64,000 nt of DNA from Candidatus Opimibacter skivensis (GTDB lineage: Bacteria > Bacteroidota > Bacteroidia > Chitinophagales > Saprospiraceae), in assembly GCA_016721905.1 (NCBI GenBank), contig JADKHH010000004.1, positions 248,001 to 312,000 on the forward strand. Direction: 5' to 3'. The notes under the pieces were generated by a model. That model worked only from the letters and a program-made list of their open reading frames with translations, was not told the origin of the DNA and did no database searches. Positions 57,834-64,000 of the stretch are shown here, in pieces (the first letter of the stretch is position 1; each line of letters starts with the position of its first letter). The translations under genes and the position numbers were made by a program.

Positions 57834-58220
57834 TCACATTGGTGGCACAGAATGCAATCCGATCCGGTTGCCTTCTGTATCAATAAAGATACCCATGTAT
57901 CCATAGTCAGGACTGATCTCTGTTTTGGGTACGACCACCTTTCCTCCTGCTGCTTCAACCCGGTCCAGGATGATTTGTACATCAGGATTACCATTGAGAT
58001 AGATGAGCGTGCCATGCGTTTCAGAAGGTTGATAAAACCCTTCGGCATAGACAACGGCGCCTCCGATACCTGTAGCCGGATCATCGATAGGAAACATCCT
58101 CATTTGGATCATCGCCAGATCCATTGGAAAGAGCTGGATCTGAAAGATGGTTTCATAAAAGCGGGTAGCTCTGTCCAGGTCTGTAGCCGGGATCTCGAAC
58201 CATGAAATGGCGTGCTGCAT
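57834..58220 (-). CDS. VOC family protein
   Basis: A 128-residue protein with one VOC fold: MQHAISWFEIPATDLDRATR then FYETIF, and IGGAVVYAEGFYQPS. The second half, IILDRVEAAGGKVVVPKTEI then GYMGIFIDTEGNRIGLHS, ends with the usual GNRIGLHS strand. The His/Glu ligand pattern is incomplete, as in the YdeN/fosfomycin-like branches. Flanked by TCTTACTCTCTC repeat DNA at its 3' end and a GTTGATGA array at its 5' end. No enzyme assignment possible. Confidence 0.9.
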   Translation of the reverse strand: MQHAISWFEIPATDLDRATRFYETIFQIQLFPMDLAMIQMRMFPIDDPATGIGGAVVYAEGFYQPSETHGTLIYLNGNPDVQIILDRVEAAGGKVVVPKTEISPDYGYMGIFIDTEGNRIGLHSVPPM

Positions 58221-58420
58221 TTGAGTTGATGAGTTGATGAGTTGATGAGTTGATAGGTTGATAAGTTGATGATAGGCTTATGGCTTATGAGCTTATAGGC
58301 TTATGTGTTTCTTGCCGCTGGATGGCGTTCTCGCTGCCAGCTCAATGGAGATCACGGGTTGATAAGTTGATCGATTGATTTGTTTATAAGCCTATAAGCT
58401 AATAAGCCTATAAGCCTTCT
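58221..58420. repeat. Simple-repeat region upstream of VOC and metalloprotease genes
   Basis: GTTGATGA units (58221-58275), then TTATAGGCTTATG/CTTATAAGCC units (58275-58420) with the inverted copy of the 33524 repeat (58310-58335) between them. Occupies much of the gene-free interval 58221-58639; the remainder presumably holds the metalloprotease promoter. Confidence 0.6.
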
Positions 58421-58639
58421 AATTAATCGGACTACTGCTTTAAAATGCTGCCAGAGCTTATTTCCTGGAAGAAAAATTAAGGGGCATATGCCTGATTTCC
58501 GGCATTAACAGTTCCGAATTGGCCATTTAGTATGCATAATCGCCCTGAATTCCTATTTTTGGTGCCCTTACCGTTGCATCTCCCCCTTATTAGCTAATGT
58601 TTCATCCTGCCTTATAACCTAAGGGAGGCATTGTTTTTG

Positions 58640-61600
58640 ATGAACAAAGAGAGCATGATAAGAATACCAATTTTACTGGTCAGCCTGTTTTGCGTGCTGG
58701 CCACAGCATTTGCACAGAAACCGGTACCCGGCAAGACAATGTCCCTTTTTCAGGGGAGGCAAGCTGAGGTGTTTACCTTGTTTGGTCCGGCAACAGCAGC
58801 CAAGGAGGAGACCAGGCAATATGTTGCAAATGCTTTCAGCCTAAGTATCCAGCCAGCGGCGCTTGAAGCGCTCCAAAATGCAGATGCAGGCATTATAAGT
58901 ATCCAATTGCCCGACCCATTAAATATCCAGCTCGACCTGTATCGGACAAGTGTCTTCAGTAGCGATGCGATGATATCGACCAGTGATGGAAGAGTCTTTG
59001 CTCCGAATCCTGACCACCAGTTTTACAGGGGCATGATCCACGGTGATCCAAATTCACTGGCGATCGTAAGCGTTTTTAATTCTCGTGTCCAGATCCTGTT
59101 TGCTGACAAGGACGGAAACAGGCGGATACAACAAAGCGCTGATGGAAGTTATCTTCTCTTTAAAGACCTGGATATACTGGTGCCGAAAGACATCAGTTGC
59201 TTTGTAGATGAAACAAATGATTCTTCACATGCTGAAGCGGCCCCGAGCCCAAATCAACGTATGGCCGGTAATTGCGTTCATGTATATGTTGAGTGCGACT
59301 ACAAGTCCTACCAGGACAATGGGTCCAGTGTGCCGAACACAGAAGAGTGGGTGGCAGAGCTTTGGAATGAAGTCATCACCCTCTATGAAAATGAAGATAT
59401 ACCAGTAGAGGTATCTGACGTATTGGTCTATACCTCCACTGATCCATTTGCAAATTCCCCCAATACTGGCCTTATGCTGGACACTTTCATGATCCACATC
59501 AATAACATAACTTATGATGGCCGATTAGCGCACTTACTCAGTACCCGAAGCCTGGGAGGAGGTATTGCTTATGTAGATGTGCTATGCAGTAATTCATTCC
59601 AGGTGGCTGTAAGCACAAGCCTGAGTACGAATATTGTGCCTTTACCAACTTTTTCATGGAGCGTCGAATGTGTCACACATGAGATGGGGCACAACATGGG
59701 ATCACGCCATACCCATGCCTGTGCATGGAATGGTAATAATACGGCCATTGATGGTTGTGGTCCGGCTGCAGGATATAATGAAGGATGTAATGGCCCTCTG
59801 CCGCAGGACGGAACAATCATGAGTTATTGTCATCTCGTCAGTGGAGTTGGAATCGATTTTAATCTTGGCTTCGGACCCCAGCCTGGTGATCTGATACGAC
59901 ATAGATACAACAATGCATCCTGCAATACAGGTACCTGTACACCACCACTCTGCACTTCACTGACTACACCTACCCCCGGGAGCACAGGCGTCGATATCAA
60001 CCAGAATTTATTCTGGACCAGTAGTGACGGTGCAGAAGGTTATAAGCTTACCATAGGCACCACACCTACAAATGGTAGTATTCTCAATAATGTTGATGTT
60101 GGCCTGGTCACGACCTATAACCCGGTCAATTCTTTTCCATTTAACACCACTATTTATGTCAAGATCGTACCCTACAATGTCATAGGGGATGCCACAGGCT
60201 GCGCTAACCAATCGTTCACGACCGAAGCAAATATTGCTCCCTCCTGCACCATGCTTACCTTTCCGTTGAACGGTGCTACCGGCATATCTGTGGATCCAAT
60301 TATAACCTGGGCACATTCATCAGGCAACCAATCTGGGTATAAGATTTCCATCGGAACAACGCTGGGAGGAACACAGATAGCCAATCTGGTGGATGTAGGC
60401 AATGTAAATACATATGATCATCCGAGTTCGTTTCCATATGCTACAACACTGTATGTCAAGATCACGCCATACTGGAGTGGAGGGGATATCACCAACTGTC
60501 CTTCTGAAAGCTTCACTACACTTGTTCCGATACCAGGTGATTTCTGCAGCATGGCTATCAATCTGCCATGTGGTTCATCTATCGCAGGCACTACGATCGG
60601 CGCACTTCCCGATACAGGATTACCCGTATGTGTTGCAGGCATTCAGGCACCGGGCATTTGGTACACGTTTGTCGGTGATGGGTCAAATGCAATCATTGCA
60701 ACCTGTTCACAATCCAACTATGACACACAGCTCAACGCTTACCAGGGAACCTGCACCAGCCTTACGTGTGTGACAGGGATAGATGATTTTTGTTATACCA
60801 GCAGTTTGATTTCTTTTCCGACTACAGTGGGTACAAATTATTATATCCTCGTGCAGGGATGGGGAGGACAGCAGGGAACATTTACACTGACGCGATCATG
60901 TTATAGCGGCCCGTTTTATTGTATGTCTTCAGGCCGGGAATCCAGTCTGGAATGGATTCAGAATGTAAATTTTAATTCCGATCCAAATACATCCGGATCA
61001 TCTTCATACAGTGATTATACAGGCAGTCCATTGACTGTTTCCAGAGGAGGCAGTTATGCGATCACCATCACTCCTGGATTTTTACAAGGCACCCGTACTG
61101 AATATTACAAGGTTTGGATTGACTTTAATCATGATGGTGATTTTTCCGATGGCGGAGAGCAGGTGTTTTCAGCCGGACCATCAACGACCTCGGTATCAGG
61201 CACTATCGCCATACCCGTCACGGCGACAAAAGCCATTACAAGAATGAGAGTTTCCATGCGCTATGCCGAAACGCCTCCTTCATCTTGTGGAACCTATGAT
61301 AATGGAGAAGTGGAAGATTATGCACTAAACATCAGATGCAATCTTGTGACGAGCAATCTCGATAATACCGGGAACGGTACCCTACGGAATGTATCGGCAT
61401 GCGCGGATGATGGTGAGGATATTTTATTTGCAGCTTCCCTCAACAATCAAACGATCAATATCAATACCACACAACTGACCGTGGACGGACAATGGAAATG
61501 GATGGCCACTGCCGGATCTAACATTGAGATAAAAGCAAATACAGCCACACGTGTATTGAATATCCCTGCTGGATTTTCGGCGGAAATTCAAAACCTGAAA

Positions 61601-61756
61601 ATCACCGGTGGTTCGGCTGCAAACGGAAGTGCTATTGACAATCTTGGTACCCTGACACTGCGGGATACTAAATTGTATCGCGCAACTGGCACGAATACAG
61701 CCTTGCGCAACAGAGGTCCGTTGACGGTGATCGGCAATTGTGATATACGGAATTGA
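58640..61756 (+). CDS. Secreted metzincin metalloprotease with Fn3-like, GEVED and beta-helix C-terminal domains
   Basis: About 1038 residues. Signal peptide (IRIPILLVSLFCVLATAFAQ), a propeptide (~30-200), and a reprolysin-like catalytic domain (~210-440) with the zinc motif HEMGHNMGSRHTHACAW and the Met-turn DGTIMSYCHL. Two Fn3-like repeats follow (~440-640; SVDPIITWAHSSGNQSGYKI). Then come a PPC-like region, a GEVED domain (~770-910; YKVWIDFNHDGDFSDGGEQV ... CGTYDNGEVEDYALNI) and a C-terminal beta-helix (NTGNGTLRNVSACADDGEDI ... GPLTVIGNCDIRN). Start at ATG 58640, with AAGGGAGG ~11 bases upstream. Intact, secreted, probably digesting external protein. Confidence 0.92.
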   Translation: MNKESMIRIPILLVSLFCVLATAFAQKPVPGKTMSLFQGRQAEVFTLFGPATAAKEETRQYVANAFSLSIQPAALEALQNADAGIISIQLPDPLNIQLDLYRTSVFSSDAMISTSDGRVFAPNPDHQFYRGMIHGDPNSLAIVSVFNSRVQILFADKDGNRRIQQSADGSYLLFKDLDILVPKDISCFVDETNDSSHAEAAPSPNQRMAGNCVHVYVECDYKSYQDNGSSVPNTEEWVAELWNEVITLYENEDIPVEVSDVLVYTSTDPFANSPNTGLMLDTFMIHINNITYDGRLAHLLSTRSLGGGIAYVDVLCSNSFQVAVSTSLSTNIVPLPTFSWSVECVTHEMGHNMGSRHTHACAWNGNNTAIDGCGPAAGYNEGCNGPLPQDGTIMSYCHLVSGVGIDFNLGFGPQPGDLIRHRYNNASCNTGTCTPPLCTSLTTPTPGSTGVDINQNLFWTSSDGAEGYKLTIGTTPTNGSILNNVDVGLVTTYNPVNSFPFNTTIYVKIVPYNVIGDATGCANQSFTTEANIAPSCTMLTFPLNGATGISVDPIITWAHSSGNQSGYKISIGTTLGGTQIANLVDVGNVNTYDHPSSFPYATTLYVKITPYWSGGDITNCPSESFTTLVPIPGDFCSMAINLPCGSSIAGTTIGALPDTGLPVCVAGIQAPGIWYTFVGDGSNAIIATCSQSNYDTQLNAYQGTCTSLTCVTGIDDFCYTSSLISFPTTVGTNYYILVQGWGGQQGTFTLTRSCYSGPFYCMSSGRESSLEWIQNVNFNSDPNTSGSSSYSDYTGSPLTVSRGGSYAITITPGFLQGTRTEYYKVWIDFNHDGDFSDGGEQVFSAGPSTTSVSGTIAIPVTATKAITRMRVSMRYAETPPSSCGTYDNGEVEDYALNIRCNLVTSNLDNTGNGTLRNVSACADDGEDILFAASLNNQTININTTQLTVDGQWKWMATAGSNIEIKANTATRVLNIPAGFSAEIQNLKITGGSAANGSAIDNLGTLTLRDTKLYRATGTNTALRNRGPLTVIGNCDIRN

Positions 61757-61860
61757 GGACGTTGCTAATCCACATCAATGAGGTAATGGCAACTCCTTTA
61801 ATGAGTTGACAATCACAATGGATATTTAATGCTCATCGATACCAGCGGCGTACTTGATTT

Positions 61861-62796
61861 TTATTCCACCACTTCTACGACGAAGAAACCATCATCACCG
61901 AGGATTTGATATTTAGGCATGAGCATTAGTCCATCCACAGGTGTTGTGATCGGGCCATGTTCGTTGTGGGCCACAACTTCTCCTGCCTTCAATGGTTGGA
62001 AATTTTTGTAGCCTGGATTCATGACAAATTGTTCGCCCTCCGCGATCCGATAATGGTGAATGAGCTTTGTGACTTTCGGCAGACCTTCAGACATCCGGAT
62101 CAGCATACCATCATGACGATGATCTACGTCGCGTGAATCTACAGAACCGATAGTACGCATACAATTGACGATAGCAGCCGCTGTCCGGAAGACGCTCTCC
62201 GGATCATCATGCTGTCCTGCTTCGAACACAATGCAAAACGCATCTTCCTTTGGCCTGTTAAAATAGCTGAGGGTAGTCCCTTTCAGATTTTCTGTAAAAC
62301 CCTGGATCACCGGAGCATGAAGCCCTTTAGCAAGGGTCCGGCTCATCTGGTCATCAGCAGCAATCGTAAAGATGCCACCATCCGCTGTGGTCGTATGCAG
62401 ATCAAGGATGAGCGATGCAGACGGTTTATGTTTTCGTTTTTCTTCTTCGATCGTGCGGATCAGGTCTATGCATTCCCTGTCCTCTGAGGACCATGATTCT
62501 TCCGGCGTACTGGTGATGCGGTCCATTTCTTCCTTCAGGAGCATCCGGTTGAGATCACGGTCGATAAATCGTTGAGATTTTTCAATAGCCCGAATATTGC
62601 CCCGGATACCTACAAAAGAACCATGATAACGGAAGCCAGGATTGAAGTCCGTCTCGATATCCAGTAGCCTGAATACCTCCTGGATAGCTAGCAGTCCTGC
62701 TGGTTCATTGCCATGCATGCTGCCGATGCAGATCAGCAATGGACCCGGATCCACACCTTCATACCTGTCTATGATTCTGCCCTCCATGGGTGGCAA
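61861..62796 (-). CDS. Succinylglutamate desuccinylase/aspartoacylase-family zinc hydrolase (M14-like)
   Basis: A 311-residue protein of the AstE/AspA family. Zinc ligands: His and Glu in GSMHGNEPAGLLAI and His in LILDLHTTTADGG; the catalytic Glu lies in CIVFEAGQHDD. The Arg/Asn substrate-clamp residues are in IDRDLNRMLL. The family removes acyl groups from amino acids or trims peptides. The C-terminal ~70-residue domain (VVAHNEHGPITTPVDGLML) is the usual aspartoacylase-like beta cap. Start at 62796. Cytoplasmic. Divergent from the His-rich gene. Confidence 0.9.
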   Translation of the reverse strand: MPPMEGRIIDRYEGVDPGPLLICIGSMHGNEPAGLLAIQEVFRLLDIETDFNPGFRYHGSFVGIRGNIRAIEKSQRFIDRDLNRMLLKEEMDRITSTPEESWSSEDRECIDLIRTIEEEKRKHKPSASLILDLHTTTADGGIFTIAADDQMSRTLAKGLHAPVIQGFTENLKGTTLSYFNRPKEDAFCIVFEAGQHDDPESVFRTAAAIVNCMRTIGSVDSRDVDHRHDGMLIRMSEGLPKVTKLIHHYRIAEGEQFVMNPGYKNFQPLKAGEVVAHNEHGPITTPVDGLMLMPKYQILGDDGFFVVEVVE

Positions 62797-62892
62797 TGAT
62801 ACTAAAGGAAAATGATTTTAAGGTCATAGGGCGGAATTTCGGTATTGAAGTGTTTTCCCCCGCGTCTGCTGAAAACCCTATCTTTGAGCCCA

Positions 62893-63324
62893 ATGCGCAG
62901 AAATAAGATCATCGTCTCTTGTTTACTCCCGGCCTATATGCTGCTGGTGCTGCATGCTATTATCCCCCATCATCATCATTTTTCGGCAGCAGACGGCCCG
63001 CTCAATTTTCATCATGGTTTTAATGCCCAACATCAGGATCATCGCACCGGAGATCCTCACCATGATGCCGATAGCCATGGACATACCGCTCATTTTGTGC
63101 ATTCACCCGAGTTCGGTATCGCCATGCTTCAACCTACGGCAAACTGGATAGAGGTCAATGTTCAAAAAGCACTACCCGCGCTTATCGAGCCATTCAAACT
63201 GATAAGCAAAATCAACCATATCGAATACAGGAGTAACTGGTTTCCTGAAAGCCCACCCCTGTATAATTTTTTCCCATCTTCTGCCCTTTCGCTAAGAGGC
63301 CCTCCCGCGTCAACTATCGCCTGA
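62893..63324 (+). CDS. Histidine-rich exported protein upstream of an efflux operon
   Basis: A 143-residue protein with one N-terminal membrane or signal segment (IVSCLLPAYMLLVLHAII) followed by a His-rich stretch (PHHHHFSAADG, FHHGFNAQHQDH, GDPHHDADSHGHTAHFVH) that could bind Zn, Cu or Ni. The C-terminal half is not recognisable. It is the gene immediately before a TolC-family gene (63431), so by position it may be a metal-binding accessory of a metal (Czc/Cus-like) efflux system. Start taken at ATG 62893. Sequence family not named. Confidence 0.75.
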   Translation: MRRNKIIVSCLLPAYMLLVLHAIIPHHHHFSAADGPLNFHHGFNAQHQDHRTGDPHHDADSHGHTAHFVHSPEFGIAMLQPTANWIEVNVQKALPALIEPFKLISKINHIEYRSNWFPESPPLYNFFPSSALSLRGPPASTIA

Positions 63325-63430
63325 CAGCACGACATTCTTTTCAACAGAAATGTTCAGTACTGTTTTGCATGAATACCTATTCATGTACGCTGCCTTTGTA
63401 AGGCTTTCCTTTTATTGAAAATCACGCCAC

Positions 63431-64000
63431 ATGTTTTACAGCAAAGCCACATTTGTTGCCACATTATTTGCCATTTCTGTTCACTTAGCATCCGCACAGC
63501 AATTGATGATGGTCGATGAAGCCATAGTTCTTGCTATGGACACCAGTTTCCAGCTCAGGGCCGAAGCTTTCCAAATAGATGCCGACCGTTTGATGGAAAA
63601 AAAAGCGACCCACATTCCAGATCCGGAACTGATTCTGGAGAGCACCACCGGGGACTTTATGACCATTGGCGTGCAGCAATCATTTGACTTTCCCACAGTG
63701 TATGCGAGACAAAAGCAGCTTGCCCAACAGCAGACGATATTGTCAACGCAAGCAAGCCACATTACAGCTGCGGCATTAAAGAGCAAAGTCAGAACAGCTT
63801 ACCTCGAATGGCAACTCGACATCGCTCAAATGCGGCAATGGAAAACACAGGATAGCCTGTTCAACATCCTCTCCCAGGCAGCCGACAGGCAGTATCTGGC
63901 AGGGCAGATCGATTTTGTAGAAAAGACATATGCCAACCTGAAATTTTCGGAAGTGCATACCCAATACATAACTTCATTGACAGGAGTGCAAAAAGGGATG
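63431..64000 (+). CDS. TolC-family outer-membrane efflux protein (5' part, runs off window)
   Basis: 190 codons from ATG 63431 to the window end. Signal peptide MFYSKATFVATLFAISVHLA, then MVDEAIVLAMDTSFQLRAEA, the long helix QQSFDFPTVYARQKQLAQQQ, and LKSKVRTAYLEWQLDIAQMR. This is the first helical repeat of TolC/CzcC-like proteins. With the His-rich gene upstream it suggests the start of a heavy-metal RND efflux operon whose pump genes lie beyond the window. Not a copy of the TolC gene at 50552-51880. Confidence 0.88.
   Translation, partial: MFYSKATFVATLFAISVHLASAQQLMMVDEAIVLAMDTSFQLRAEAFQIDADRLMEKKATHIPDPELILESTTGDFMTIGVQQSFDFPTVYARQKQLAQQQTILSTQASHITAAALKSKVRTAYLEWQLDIAQMRQWKTQDSLFNILSQAADRQYLAGQIDFVEKTYANLKFSEVHTQYITSLTGVQKGM

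Overview
This window reads as chromosomal DNA of a member of the Bacteroidota, most likely a Saprospiria-type bacterium (class placement is inference). The evidence is family content. There are large secreted proteins with FG-GAP/ASPIC-UnbV, SprB-repeat, HYR, GEVED and gliding-motility-associated (CHU_C) domains, type IX secretion (T9SS) style C-terminal tails, 7TM-LytS/LytTR signalling, a TPR-adenylate cyclase and a split-type pntA/pntB. No rRNA, tRNA, CRISPR array, phage module or replication origin was recognised.

Layout. 1-4.5 kb: two secreted T9SS-type proteins, the first cut by the window edge. 5-5.7 kb: aquaporin Z. 6.0-8.7 kb: three minus-strand genes for secreted proteins, each followed at once by a ~130 bp imperfect inverted repeat. 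The box sequences at the two ends of each unit are mutually complementary, which is the organisation of integron gene cassettes with attC sites; no integrase is visible. 9.1-11.2 kb: small soluble enzymes (DUF1801, VOC, methyltransferase, DHFR-like). 11.7-18.5 kb: TPR-adenylate cyclase, CHU_C lipoprotein, DUF2130 protein and a LytS/LytTR two-component pair, followed by a (GAGCAAG)n array. 18.7-24.8 kb: two related S74/YadA-like fibre genes. 24.8-26.7 kb: S41 peptidase and cupin. 27.5-32.5 kb: giant SprB-repeat protein with a barrel-like end. 32.8-33.3 kb: cluster of very small genes including a truncated nucleotidyltransferase. 33.7-37.6 kb: S9 peptidase, pntA (part 2) and pntB. 37.8-45.3 kb: aldehyde dehydrogenase, ABC exporter, Crp/Fnr regulator with small membrane proteins, secreted proteins and a zinc peptidase. 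45.5-52.5 kb: decayed NAD(P)H oxidoreductase, then a TetR-TolC-adaptor-RND efflux operon with an evident TetR palindrome. 52.7-53.7 kb: Xre/RES toxin-antitoxin pair. 53.9-58.2 kb: galE, a TMEM220-like protein, a glycosyltransferase-like membrane protein, and SRPBCC and VOC proteins. 58.6-61.8 kb: secreted metzincin protease. 61.9-64 kb: aspartoacylase-like peptidase, His-rich protein, and the start of a second TolC-type gene that runs off the end.

Two cautions apply throughout. Many genes are split by single-base frameshifts; those examined closely are mostly missing bases in short homopolymers, and a nonsense homopolymer stretch lies at 49.4-49.56 kb. I therefore give the span of the reconstructed gene and name the breaks, and treat most as consensus errors rather than true pseudogenes. 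Intergenic regions are also unusually rich in dispersed short repeats: REP-like hairpins, a TIR-bearing ~100 bp MITE-like element in two copies, and 7-9 bp simple arrays abutting gene ends.
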